From NCBI GenBank assembly GCA_946409645.1, contig CAMJXE010000011.1:1-55983 (forward strand): 55,983 nt of DNA. Direction: 5' to 3'. Below, in pieces: positions 24,838-32,924 of this stretch. The notes under the pieces are model-generated. The model did not search any database and had not been told where the DNA came from. It saw nothing but the letters and a program-made list of their open reading frames with translations. The position numbers were made by a program, and so were the translations under genes. How positions within the stretch are numbered: position 1 is the first letter of the stretch; every line of letters begins with the position of its first letter. The DNA is from an uncultured Bacteroidales bacterium. GTDB lineage: Bacteria; Bacteroidota; Bacteroidia; Bacteroidales; WCHB1-69.

Positions 24838-27357
24838 ATGAAAAATTATAAGGTCTATTTTATCGTTTTAAGTATTTTATTCTCAAGCATTTGCAGCATT
24901 CACGCCCAGCAGCCTGTGCTACGTCCTGCCGACAATTTGTTCCGTGATTGCCAGTACGAAAATGCGTTGAATGAATACAAGAAAGGCATCAAAAAGCTGA
25001 AATCTAACCGCGTGGAGATTCAACGTGCCACCTTCCAAATCGCCGAGTGCTACCGCATCATGGGCGACCTCAAGAAGGCTGAACAACAATATCTCCGCCT
25101 TGAAAAGAAGAACTATCAGAAGGATAACCCCATGATTCTCTTTCATTTAGGCAGCATTTACAATCTGCGCGGTGATTATGACCAAGCATTGAAATACTAT
25201 AACAATTATAAAAAACGTGTTTCCGATGACCCGCGTGTGGACGTGCGCATCGACGGCTGTAACAAGGCCAAGATGTGGAACGAAAACCCCACCCGCTACG
25301 AAGTCGAGAACCTCAAAAAGTTCAACACTAAAGAAGACGAATGGGCACCCCGCTGGGCCAACTACGACAAACGTAACGCCATCATGTTCTCATCCAACCG
25401 CGAAGGTTCTGCCGGCAAAGGCACCGACCAATGGACAAGCGGCTCTTTCTCAGATATTTACATCACCACAAAACCTAAGAGCAAAAACACCGACTGGCCA
25501 GGTGAGTGGTCTCCTGTGACCTCTATGGACCAAGGCGGCACCCTCAACACTGGCGTGAACGAGGGCGAGGCATGCGCAAACCGTAAAGGTTCCGTCGTCT
25601 ATTTCACCAAATGCCCGCAAGACAAAAAGAAAGTACAAGGCTGCTACATCTACAAGTCCATGAAGAAGGGCAAAGCATGGAGCGAAGCTGAAATCATCGA
25701 CCTCGGCGACAGTGCTTATAACTACGTCCACCCATTCATCTCCGAAGATGAACTCACCATCTGGTTCGCATCCAACAAACCTGGCGGCTACGGCGGCTAC
25801 GACCTCTACACGGCCACCCGTACCAAAAAGACCGGAAAATTCACCAATATCACCAACTTGGGACCTAAGATCAACACCGAAGGTCAGGAAGTCTTCCCCG
25901 TGTGGCGTAACGAAGAGGAGTTCTACTTCTCCTCCGACGGCCATCCCGGCTTGGGCGGCCTCGATCTTTTCGTGTCCCATGTTAAGAACGGCGAGTTCGG
26001 CGACCCCGAGAACCTGATGGTCCCCATCAACTCCTCCGGCGACGAAATCGGCATCATCTTCGACGAGAACGAGGCCATCGACCCGCAATCCAAGTCTCCC
26101 TATATGGCCAAAGGCTACTTCTCCTCCAACCGTCAAGGCGGCCGCGGCGGCGACGACATCTACTACTTCCTCCTCCGCCCGCTGGTCTATACGCTCTCCG
26201 GCTATGTCCGCGACAAGAATAACGGCCAGTATATGGACGGCGTTGAAGTCGAAATTGTCGGCTCCGACGGCACCTCATACAAGACCACCACGGACGTGAA
26301 AGGTTACTACCATTTCGACAAAAACAAGATTCTGGGTGCCACCACGTATGACATCAAGATTGCCAAGAAGGGTTACTGGGAGCGCGGCAACACCGCCAAA
26401 CAAACCACCGTTGGCTTGACCGAGAACACCGACCTCAAACAAGATTTCATGCTCGAGCCCATCCCGAAGGAGCCTATCGTGCTGCCCGAAATTCTCTACG
26501 ATTTGGCAAAGTGGGATTTGAAACCTCAATATAAGGACTCTTTGATGTTCTTATATAATATAATGATACAGAACCCGACCATCGTGGTTGAGCTGCGTTC
26601 CCACACCGACGTGCGTGGTAACGATGTTGACAACGATGTGCTGTCTCAGAAACGTGCCCAATCCTGCGTCGATTTCCTCGTGTTGGAGAAAGGTATCGCT
26701 GCCGACCGTATTGTGCCGAAAGGCTACGGTGAGCGTGTGCCGCGCCGCTTGGACAAGGACATGAGTGTTGTTTATAACAACAAGAAATACTTCTTCGCCA
26801 AAGGCACTTACCTGACTGAAGAATACATCAATTCCCTGCCCACAAAACCAGAACAGGAAGCTGCCCACCAGCTGAACCGTCGTACCGAGTTCACCATCCT
26901 GCGTGACGACTACGTGCCCACCAATGACACCATTTCGAAGGTGCCCACCAGCATTGCCGTCGTCCAGGAGCGCACCGTGCCCGTCACCATCGATGGCGAA
27001 ACGGTGAAAGGCACTTGCTACGCCAACAGCAAGTCGCTGCAGTTCCAAATCGGCGACAACAGCGAGGAGATCTTCATGAACTACGCCGACGCCACCCGCT
27101 TCCTGAAGGAGTCCTTCATCAGCTTGGAAGACTTTGAGGAGAAAGCCGGCGCCATCAAGCAGGAAGACGGTAGTATCATCGAGGGCGCAGTACTCTACCT
27201 CGAAGAGCTGCGTATCGGCGACGACTACTCCGAGAACGTGAAGGTCACCGTCAAGAAGAACCTGCCCGCCGCCATCGTGGTCGGCGACCAATACATCCGC
27301 GAGGAATGGGGCGAGTTCACCATCGACAAATCACGCAACGTGATTTTGTATCGTTAA
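24838..27357 (+). CDS. PorE-like OmpA-family protein with C-terminal retropepsin-like domain
   Basis: 839 aa. A signal peptide (cleavage near IHAQ) is followed by TPR-like helices at about 25-130 (NALNEYKKGIKKLK...), a PD40 beta-propeller at about 160-440 (repeated SSNREG/ASNKPGGYGGYDLY/FSSDGHPGLGGLDLF motifs), a carboxypeptidase-regulatory-like domain (about 450-545) and an OmpA peptidoglycan-binding domain (about 550-700; ELRSHTDVRG, KGYGE, NRRTEF, with an insert before NRRTEF). TPR-propeller-CRD-OmpA is the architecture of PorE, which ties the T9SS to peptidoglycan. Residues about 710-839 look like a retropepsin fold (VPVTIDGETVKG ... VVGDQYI ... FTIDKSRNVILYR), but the catalytic DTG site reads CYANS at 727-731, so it is probably inactive. 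Several paralogs of this architecture exist in Bacteroidota, so PorE identity is not certain. Confidence 0.85.
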   Translation: MKNYKVYFIVLSILFSSICSIHAQQPVLRPADNLFRDCQYENALNEYKKGIKKLKSNRVEIQRATFQIAECYRIMGDLKKAEQQYLRLEKKNYQKDNPMILFHLGSIYNLRGDYDQALKYYNNYKKRVSDDPRVDVRIDGCNKAKMWNENPTRYEVENLKKFNTKEDEWAPRWANYDKRNAIMFSSNREGSAGKGTDQWTSGSFSDIYITTKPKSKNTDWPGEWSPVTSMDQGGTLNTGVNEGEACANRKGSVVYFTKCPQDKKKVQGCYIYKSMKKGKAWSEAEIIDLGDSAYNYVHPFISEDELTIWFASNKPGGYGGYDLYTATRTKKTGKFTNITNLGPKINTEGQEVFPVWRNEEEFYFSSDGHPGLGGLDLFVSHVKNGEFGDPENLMVPINSSGDEIGIIFDENEAIDPQSKSPYMAKGYFSSNRQGGRGGDDIYYFLLRPLVYTLSGYVRDKNNGQYMDGVEVEIVGSDGTSYKTTTDVKGYYHFDKNKILGATTYDIKIAKKGYWERGNTAKQTTVGLTENTDLKQDFMLEPIPKEPIVLPEILYDLAKWDLKPQYKDSLMFLYNIMIQNPTIVVELRSHTDVRGNDVDNDVLSQKRAQSCVDFLVLEKGIAADRIVPKGYGERVPRRLDKDMSVVYNNKKYFFAKGTYLTEEYINSLPTKPEQEAAHQLNRRTEFTILRDDYVPTNDTISKVPTSIAVVQERTVPVTIDGETVKGTCYANSKSLQFQIGDNSEEIFMNYADATRFLKESFISLEDFEEKAGAIKQEDGSIIEGAVLYLEELRIGDDYSENVKVTVKKNLPAAIVVGDQYIREEWGEFTIDKSRNVILYR

Positions 27358-27365
27358 TCCCTGTT

Positions 27366-27394
27366 GTAGGGCTGCCGCAATGCGACAGCCCTAC
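27366..27394. repeat. Palindromic repeat, GTAGGGCTG type
   Basis: GTAGGGCTG / CAGCCCTAC arms with an inner CGC/GCG pair and one mismatch, starting 9 bp past the OmpA-family stop. It may double as a 3' hairpin. Confidence 0.78.
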
Positions 27395-27420
27395 GGACGA
27401 CAAACCTATACATTCCCTTT

Positions 27421-27448
27421 GTAGAGACGCGATTAATCGCGTCTCTAC
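27421..27448. repeat. Palindromic repeat, family A, perfect copy
   Basis: Perfect 28-bp palindrome with 14-bp arms beginning GTAGAGACGCGATT (30 bp counting a flanking T/A pair), in the gap before umuD, 22 bp before its ATG. No LexA-type box was recognised in the gap. Confidence 0.92.
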
Positions 27449-27469
27449 ATGTAAACGGACGAACCCATT

Positions 27470-27889
27470 ATGGCCAACATTGACATTTTCACCCCGCATT
27501 CCCACCACGAGAAAATCCCTGTGGTGGAAGGCATTCATGCCGGATTTCCCTCCCCTGCCGAGGATTACACAGAACCCGTGCTCGACCTCAACCGTTACGT
27601 CGTCAAAAACCAAGCCTCTACGTTTTATGCCCGCATCACCGGCAACAGCATGGAAGGCGTAGGAATCCAAGACGGCGACATCGTGGTGATTGACAAATCG
27701 TTGGAACCCGCTAACGACCAGATAGCTGTCTGTTTCATCGACGGTGAGTTCACCCTCAAGCGCATCCATTTGGAGAACGGCCAACTTTTCCTGATGCCGC
27801 ACAATCCCGCCTTCCCACCCATCGAAATCACTGAGGAGAACCATTTCCAGGTTTGGGGGATTGTAACTTATGTAATAAAGAGAGTGTAG
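27470..27889 (+). CDS. umuD: UmuD-like S24 family auto-protease
   Basis: SOS-type accessory protein of an error-prone DNA polymerase. The 139-aa sequence has the cleavage site A24-G25 in HAGFPSPAEDY, nucleophile S60 in TGNSMEG and the general base K97 in FTLKRI; these match the E. coli UmuD numbering exactly. A LexA repressor is excluded since there is no N-terminal DNA-binding domain. Normally umuC follows; here the next gene is rplS, so the polymerase subunit must lie elsewhere or be absent. The TAG stop starts an octamer repeat. Confidence 0.9.
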   Translation: MANIDIFTPHSHHEKIPVVEGIHAGFPSPAEDYTEPVLDLNRYVVKNQASTFYARITGNSMEGVGIQDGDIVVIDKSLEPANDQIAVCFIDGEFTLKRIHLENGQLFLMPHNPAFPPIEITEENHFQVWGIVTYVIKRV

Positions 27890-27911
27890 GATTAGAGGAT
27901 TACAGGCTTAG
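27888..27911. repeat. Octamer repeat after umuD
   Basis: AGGATTAG, AGGATTAC, AGGCTTAG in tandem, overlapping the umuD stop codon. Same style as the micro-repeats after panC, panD and DUF4199. The rest of the gap to the rplS promoter (28129) shows nothing recognisable. Confidence 0.7.
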
Positions 27912-28128
27912 GGGGATGGATATAAATTAGATGTCGAGGATGAGCGGGTGTTGCATATCAATCGGCGTCGGAGACATAAATCAGCATTCCTGATGCGAAA
28001 CAGAGGATTATCGATAGCTTAAAACGAAGCTTAAAATCAGCACGCAAAACCGTAAGTCGTTGATTATCTATAATATAAACATGAAAGAAAAATATTCAAC
28101 ATCCTATTGCGGATATCCAAAAAAAGTG

Positions 28129-28136
28129 TATTTTTG
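28129..28136 (+). promoter_or_regulatory. -7 box of rplS
   Basis: TATTTTTG, 51 bp before the rplS ATG. Confidence 0.75.
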
Positions 28137-28186
28137 CATCCTCAAATTTTAGGAGATAATAATAAGAAGAATAAAACGATAGAGCA

Positions 28187-28540
28187 ATGAAAAACGAGTT
28201 GATTCAATACGTAGAAGATAACTTCATAACGACCCAAGAGTTCCCGAAATTCAAAGCCGGTGACACTGTGAACGTTTCCTACAGAATCGTTGAGGGTTCC
28301 AAGGAGCGTATCCAGCAGTTCCAGGGCGTGGTTCTGCAAATCAAAGGCAGCGGTGTGAACAAGACTTTCACTGTAAGAAAGATTTCCGGCGGTATCGGTG
28401 TTGAGAGAGTGTTCCCCTTCACCTCCCCGATGATTGCCGACCTCAAGGTGGTGAAACGCGGTGTCGTTCGTAGAGCAAGAATTTACTATCTCCGTAATTT
28501 GACGGGTAAGAAAGCCCGCATTAAAGAGCGCAGAGGGTAA
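28187..28540 (+). CDS. rplS: 50S ribosomal protein L19
   Basis: Large-subunit protein at the 30S-50S interface. 117 aa with [16 protein letters not shown] near the start, [27 protein letters not shown] and the basic end [20 protein letters not shown]. The start fits the family. It is monocistronic: its own promoter at 28129 and a rho-independent terminator at 28573. The common rpsP-rimM-trmD context is absent, as is usual in Bacteroidota. Confidence 0.98.
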   Translation: MKNELIQYVEDNFITTQEFPKFKAGDTVNVSYRIVEGSKERIQQFQGVVLQIKGSGVNKTFTVRKISGGIGVERVFPFTSPMIADLKVVKRGVVRRARIYYLRNLTGKKARIKERRG

Positions 28541-28572
28541 TCATAATGTAAAGATTTTAATGGTTAATGAAA

Positions 28573-28600
28573 AAGGATGGTTTCGGCCGTCCTTTTTTTT
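28573..28600 (+). terminator. Rho-independent terminator of rplS
   Basis: AAGGATGG / CCGTCCTT stem (one G:T pair), 6-nt loop, followed by a T-run. Confidence 0.88.
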
Positions 28601-28616
28601 ATATTCGGAATTTGTG

Positions 28617-28624
28617 TATCTTTG
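28617..28624 (+). promoter_or_regulatory. -7 box of the membrane methyltransferase gene
   Basis: TATCTTTG, 27 bp before the ATG and directly after the rplS terminator. Confidence 0.72.
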
Positions 28625-28650
28625 CACCCTGAAAAAAAACGACTGAAAAG

Positions 28651-29448
28651 ATGGCTTTGATACAATCAATGGAAGCAACTGGCGCGAAACTCTTCAAGTA
28701 CAGAGGACAGATTCCCGTGCTTATTTTCGTGTTATCTCTCCCCATTCTGTTCTTCACCAACCAGAATCTTTACTCAAGCATTAACGTCGCGAGCTTCATC
28801 GCCCTGGTATATTTTATCTGCACTATTACATCCGTGCTGTTGGTCATCGCTGGACTCGCATTGCGCGCCTACACGGTATGTACGACCCCCAAAGGCACCT
28901 CCGGCCGCAACACCGCCAAGCAAGTTGCCGACCACCTCAACACCAAGGGCATCTACTCCGTGGTGCGCCACCCCCTTTACCTCGCCAACTATCTCATTTG
29001 GGCTGGACTGCTCGTCTATACGATGAACATCTTCGCTTTCGTCATTGTTTCCCTCGTCTATTGGATCTATTACGAACGCATCATGATGGCCGAAGAGGCG
29101 TTCCTACGCGACAAATACGGCGATGAATTCGAACAGTGGGCAGCAAAAGTGCCCGCCTTCTTCCCAAAATGGTCACTTTATGAAGGCGGCATGCTCGATT
29201 TCTCATGGAAGACCTTCATCCGCCGCGAGTACGCCACTATTATGTCTGTAATCGTCACCTATACTGTTCTCGACTATATTCTCTACTACCTGATTGTTTT
29301 CCGGAATGCTGGAGAAGGTACCTCCTGTTGCATCAACTGGACACGCCCTTCCCTTTACATCCTCATCGCCTACACCGCCATCGCCCTCATCATCAAACTC
29401 ATCAAACACAAAACCACCTGGCTCGACGCCACCCCCGACCGCGACTGA
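28651..29448 (+). CDS. Integral membrane methyltransferase, ICMT/PEMT-like
   Basis: 265 aa, membrane protein with about five or six helices: two at 20-75, one or two in the middle, and two near the C-terminus. GIYSVVRHPLYLANYLIWAG is the conserved SAM-binding region of isoprenylcysteine methyltransferase/phospholipid methyltransferase families (RHPxY), and YYERIMMAEEAFLRDKYG is the following conserved E-E segment. In bacteria the substrate is unknown, and lipid or isoprenoid methylation is a guess. The last 80 residues with two helices go beyond the core domain. Own promoter; probably monocistronic. Confidence 0.82.
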   Translation: MALIQSMEATGAKLFKYRGQIPVLIFVLSLPILFFTNQNLYSSINVASFIALVYFICTITSVLLVIAGLALRAYTVCTTPKGTSGRNTAKQVADHLNTKGIYSVVRHPLYLANYLIWAGLLVYTMNIFAFVIVSLVYWIYYERIMMAEEAFLRDKYGDEFEQWAAKVPAFFPKWSLYEGGMLDFSWKTFIRREYATIMSVIVTYTVLDYILYYLIVFRNAGEGTSCCINWTRPSLYILIAYTAIALIIKLIKHKTTWLDATPDRD

Positions 29449-29451
29449 TCC

Positions 29452-29596
29452 ATTAAGAATTAAGAATGCAGAATTAAGAATTAATATTGGATATATTTCC
29501 TTAAGCAGTCTCGAAGAGACAAAACGCACGAAGTGCAATTAACCCCATACAAGCGAAGCGCAGTGTGGAACAACACGAAGTAATCAAACACGAAGT
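29452..29596. repeat. AATTAAGAAT and CACGAAGT repeats before mce
   Basis: AATTAAGAA-type 7-bp units fill 29452-29485, and CACGAAGT occurs three times (29527-29534, 29574-29581, 29589-29596). No gene in this 172-bp gap. Confidence 0.6.
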
Positions 29597-29620
29597 AACT
29601 AACAAATAAAACGTAATAAT

Positions 29621-30025
29621 ATGAACATCACCCACATCGAACATCTCGGCATCGCCGTGAAAAGTTTAGAAACCGCCATCCCTTATTATGAGAACATCTT
29701 AGGGATGAAATGTTACAACATCGAAGAGGTCGCTGACCAGAAAGTGAAGACCGCCTTCTTCAAGGTCGGCCAAACCAAGATCGAGCTCTTAGAACCGACA
29801 TCTCCTGAGAGCACCATCGCAAAGTTCATCGAGAACAAAGGCGAAGGCATCCACCACATCGCATTTGCCGTTCCCGACACGAACGAAGCCCTGCATGAAC
29901 TTGAAGAAAAGCAAGTGCGCCTTATCGACAAGTGCGCCCGCCCAGGTGCCGAAGGTCTCATGATCGGTTTCGCTCACCCGAAATCCACATGTAGCGTCCT
30001 CACCGAATTCTGCTGCCCGAAATAA
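29621..30025 (+). CDS. mce: Methylmalonyl-CoA epimerase
   Basis: Interconverts (R)- and (S)-methylmalonyl-CoA in the succinate-propionate pathway, a main fermentation route of Bacteroidales. 134-aa VOC fold: metal ligands in IEHLGIAV and GIHHIAFAV histidines plus a glutamate near the end (LTEFCC), with KTAFFKVGQTKIELLEP typical of the family. Often next to mmdA, but here alone upstream of DUF4199. No promoter box recognised in the repeat-rich gap. Confidence 0.95.
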   Translation: MNITHIEHLGIAVKSLETAIPYYENILGMKCYNIEEVADQKVKTAFFKVGQTKIELLEPTSPESTIAKFIENKGEGIHHIAFAVPDTNEALHELEEKQVRLIDKCARPGAEGLMIGFAHPKSTCSVLTEFCCPK

Positions 30026-30033
30026 TTAGGTCT

Positions 30034-30095
30034 GGAGGTTAGGGGGTTAACAGATCACCCTCCTAACCTCCTAATCTTCTAACCTCCTAACCTGT
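30034..30095. repeat. Inverted CTAACCTCC micro-repeats
   Basis: GGAGGTTAGG (30034-30043) pairs perfectly with CCTAACCTCC (30062-30071), with further units CTAATCTT, CTAACCTC, CTAACCTG up to the DUF4199 start. The repeat units are arranged head to head and make a hairpin right after mce. Confidence 0.7.
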
Positions 30096-30096
30096 T

Positions 30097-31053
30097 ATGC
30101 TGAACGACAGAAATTTCTGGAAAACACACCTGAAGTGGGGAGTCATCCTCGGTCTGATGCTCGCTGCATTGGAGCTGCTGAAGATGTTCGCCCGGAAAGT
30201 CGATTACAGTGCCAGCCAACTTCTTGACTTGGCGATGATAATAGGCTTCATCCTCGTGCTGCACTTCGGCGTGAAGGAGTTCAAAGAAACATACACCGAA
30301 CGGTTGTCTTTTGCCAAAGCCTACAGAAGCTGCATCCTCATCTCTCTCATCGGTGCGCTTGTGCTCTTCTGCTACGACATGCTGCACTACAATGTCTTCG
30401 AAAAGGACGGTCTTCAGCAGAAGTACGCCGTGGCTTTGGACAAGTACAAACAGAATCTTGCCAAGGACACCCTGACGAACGGAGAACTGAAAGCCTACAC
30501 CGAAGCGGCCGCGGCTATCATAAACGAACGCAAAGAGTCGTTTCTCGAAGGCAAGACATTCAAAACAGAAGGATGTCTGACAAACGATTCACTGCAACAA
30601 TCAGTTCGCGATGAAATCAACAACGGGACTCTGATTTTCCAGCAATTCTACCTCGACAAACTGCGTTCCAAACCCGATGCTGACAAAGAGGAGTACCAGT
30701 TGGGCAACTTCACCCCATACGCCAAGAGAGTGCTCATGGAGACGTTAGTAAGCTACACCGAGCAGAACGAAGGCAAGTCGTCAACTCCTTACGTGCAGGA
30801 GATCATACAGCTAACCAACGACACGCTCGCCAGCATCGACCCGCTGGAAAAACGCTACGAAGAAAACAAGACGCGGGTACCTCACTACGACCAAAACGGC
30901 AAATACGCCGGCGTCAGCGCGATGATGTACCTCCTCTACGGCATGTTCTTCGGCCTCTTCGTCGCCATGTTCAACTACACCTCTAAGAAACCGATTGAGC
31001 ATTTTGTCCCATCGGAATCTGAAACAAATGAAACGACAACTAACAGTCTATAA
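30097..31053 (+). CDS. DUF4199 membrane protein
   Basis: 318 aa. Three transmembrane segments in the first 105 residues (GVILGLMLAALELL, LAMIIGFILVLHFGV, CILISLIGALVLFCY), a long soluble loop of about 180 residues, and a last helix (MMYLLYGMFFGLFVAMF). KEFKETYTERLSFAKAYR between helices 2 and 3 is the DUF4199 signature. Function unknown. DUF4199 genes are often found directly upstream of a DPM1-like GT2 in Bacteroidota, as here, which suggests a shared role in membrane glycolipid synthesis (inference). The extended loop is longer than in many family members. Confidence 0.8.
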   Translation: MLNDRNFWKTHLKWGVILGLMLAALELLKMFARKVDYSASQLLDLAMIIGFILVLHFGVKEFKETYTERLSFAKAYRSCILISLIGALVLFCYDMLHYNVFEKDGLQQKYAVALDKYKQNLAKDTLTNGELKAYTEAAAAIINERKESFLEGKTFKTEGCLTNDSLQQSVRDEINNGTLIFQQFYLDKLRSKPDADKEEYQLGNFTPYAKRVLMETLVSYTEQNEGKSSTPYVQEIIQLTNDTLASIDPLEKRYEENKTRVPHYDQNGKYAGVSAMMYLLYGMFFGLFVAMFNYTSKKPIEHFVPSESETNETTTNSL

Positions 31054-31054
31054 G

Positions 31055-31177
31055 TAGCTTAGAAGCTTAGAAGCTTACAAGCTTACAAGCTTATTAACCA
31101 CTAAGCTACTAAGCTACTAAGCTCTTAAGCTCTTAAGCCTCTAAGCCACTAAACCTAAAACCCTAAACCTTAAACCA
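31055..31177. repeat. Doubled octamer repeats AGCTTAGA/AGCTACTA with inverted halves
   Basis: Directly after the DUF4199 stop: AGCTTAGA twice, AGCTTACA twice, then AGCTACTA twice, AGCTCTTA twice, ending in CCTAAAC/CCTTAAAC heptamers up to the GT2 start. The left AAGCTT part can pair with the right CTTAAGCT part. Confidence 0.8.
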
Positions 31178-31181
31178 AAAA

Positions 31182-32135
31182 ATGGACATATCCGTAATAG
31201 TACCCCTATTAAACGAAGCAGAATCGCTTCCTGAACTGACCGCTTGGATTGAGCGTGTCATGTCCGAACACAAGTTCTCCTACGAGGTCATCATGGTCGA
31301 TGACGGCTCCACCGACGAATCATGGTCCGTGATTCAAGAGTTGCACGCCAATAACCCCGCCATCAAAGGAATCAAGTTCCGCCGCAACTATGGCAAATCG
31401 GCAGCGCTGAACACCGCTTTCGAGGCTTGCCAGGGCGATGTGGTCATCACTATGGACGCAGACCTGCAGGACAGTCCCGACGAGATTCCCGAACTCTTCC
31501 GCATGATCAAGGAAGACGGATACGACCTCGTATCAGGATGGAAAAAAGTGCGTTACGATTCAAAACTTGCCAAGAACATCCCGTCGAAGTTCTTCAACTG
31601 GACTACCCGCCGTATGTCGGACATACAGCTCCACGACTTCAACTGCGGTCTTAAGGCATATAAGAAAGACGTGGTGAAATCCATCGAGGTGTATAGCGAA
31701 ATGCACCGTTACATACCTGTCATCGCCAAATGGGCAGGATTCACCAAGATTGGAGAAAAGGTGGTCATCCACCAAAAACGCAAGCACGGTGTCTCCAAAT
31801 TCGGATGGAACCGCTTCATTAACGGCTACTTGGACCTGCTGACCGTCAGTTTCATGTCGAAATTCGGCAAGAAACCGATGCACTTCTTCGGTTCGTTAGG
31901 TTCGTTGTCATTTCTGATTGGTATCATTATCACCATCGTGCTCATTGCGCAGAAACTTTACAGGCTTTCTCACCAAGTAGTTTTCCGCCAAGTCACAGAT
32001 CAACCGCTATTTTATCTGGCTCTGTTAGCGATGGTCTTCGGATCGATGCTGTTCCTTGCCGGTTACCTCGCAGAGTTGGTAGTCCGCAACGGTTCCGACC
32101 GCAACAAATACCTGATTTCTGATAGAATCGAGTAA
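31182..32135 (+). CDS. Glycosyltransferase family 2, polyprenyl-phosphate type
   Basis: 317 aa. GT-A domain: MDISVIVPLLNEAESL start, MVDDGSTDES nucleotide site, TMDADLQDSP with the DxD metal site, and the NCGLKAYK acceptor motif. Two C-terminal membrane segments (near 235-255 and 270-295) match the DPM1/GtrB-like group, which loads a sugar onto undecaprenyl phosphate on the cytoplasmic face. It follows DUF4199 through a repeat-filled gap and may share its transcript. Donor sugar not predictable. Confidence 0.88.
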   Translation: MDISVIVPLLNEAESLPELTAWIERVMSEHKFSYEVIMVDDGSTDESWSVIQELHANNPAIKGIKFRRNYGKSAALNTAFEACQGDVVITMDADLQDSPDEIPELFRMIKEDGYDLVSGWKKVRYDSKLAKNIPSKFFNWTTRRMSDIQLHDFNCGLKAYKKDVVKSIEVYSEMHRYIPVIAKWAGFTKIGEKVVIHQKRKHGVSKFGWNRFINGYLDLLTVSFMSKFGKKPMHFFGSLGSLSFLIGIIITIVLIAQKLYRLSHQVVFRQVTDQPLFYLALLAMVFGSMLFLAGYLAELVVRNGSDRNKYLISDRIE

Positions 32136-32144
32136 TATTTCCCT

Positions 32145-32172
32145 GTAGAGACGCGGTTGACTGCGTCTCTAC
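32145..32172. repeat. Palindromic repeat, family A
   Basis: GTAGAGACGC / GCGTCTCTAC arms around an imperfect 8-bp centre, between the GT2 stop and the FISUMP gene. Confidence 0.88.
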
Positions 32173-32191
32173 GTTTATTAGAGCAAGTACA

Positions 32192-32920
32192 ATGAGAACA
32201 TTCCGACAGACGCTATTTCTGTTTGCCGCTTTGACTTTTGCGGCATTTTCATACGCACAAGACATCCTTGATTGCGGCATCGTCAAAGACATAGACGGCA
32301 ATGAGTATCAAACAATTATCATGGGAAAAGAGTGTTGGATGCGAGATAATTTGCGCACCATTCATTATGCTGACGGGCGTGATATAACACCTACTCCGCA
32401 CGCCCCGAACAATGACCCTCAAAATATCGCCCGATATGGGCGGCTATATACTTGGTACTCAGTTATAGACAAAGCTGAACCGACCGAAGAGTCCGACGGT
32501 CGAGTGCAAGGTCCGTGCCCTGATGGTTGGCATGTTCCTTCCAACTTCGAATGGATGGGATTAGAAGACTACATCGGATACAAAGACTACTACCGTTGTG
32601 GCACAGATGTCAACAACGTGGCAAAGGCTATGGCAAGTCAAGAGGGTTGGCAATACGACTTCACGACGCAAGGCACAGCATGCTGTATTATCGAAAACAT
32701 TGCAACTAACAATGGCACAGGATTCTCCGTACTTCCTGCGGGCAGTATCTGGAATGATTCAGCGGAAGGATTCGGCACCAATGCAGGATTCTGGACGTGC
32801 TCCGACGGTAGCCCTGACACATCCCCTATCCACCGTTTCTACTTCACAAACGCCACGGTGGAAATCAACTGCACTCCCAAAGAGGCTTACTACTCAATCA
32901 GATGCGTGAAAAACGAATAA
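32192..32920 (+). CDS. Secreted FISUMP-domain protein
   Basis: 242 aa. A signal peptide (RTFRQTLFLFAALTFAAF, cleavage near SYAQ) precedes one FISUMP domain (Fibrobacter succinogenes major paralogous domain): DIDGNEYQTIIMGKECWMRDNL, YGRLYTWYSV, CPDGWHVPSNFEW, FSVLPAG and the ending YYSIRCVKNE. The family is abundant in Fibrobacter and Bacteroidota surface proteins; its function is not established. Here the domain is the whole mature protein and no sorting domain is visible. It converges on the plug gene with a 4-bp gap. Confidence 0.85.
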   Translation: MRTFRQTLFLFAALTFAAFSYAQDILDCGIVKDIDGNEYQTIIMGKECWMRDNLRTIHYADGRDITPTPHAPNNDPQNIARYGRLYTWYSVIDKAEPTEESDGRVQGPCPDGWHVPSNFEWMGLEDYIGYKDYYRCGTDVNNVAKAMASQEGWQYDFTTQGTACCIIENIATNNGTGFSVLPAGSIWNDSAEGFGTNAGFWTCSDGSPDTSPIHRFYFTNATVEINCTPKEAYYSIRCVKNE

Positions 32921-32924
32921 CGAA

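Noticed and set aside
27890-28128. Possible tRNA or small RNA in the umuD-rplS gap
   Set aside because: No cloverleaf, no conserved RNA motif and no terminator could be made out.
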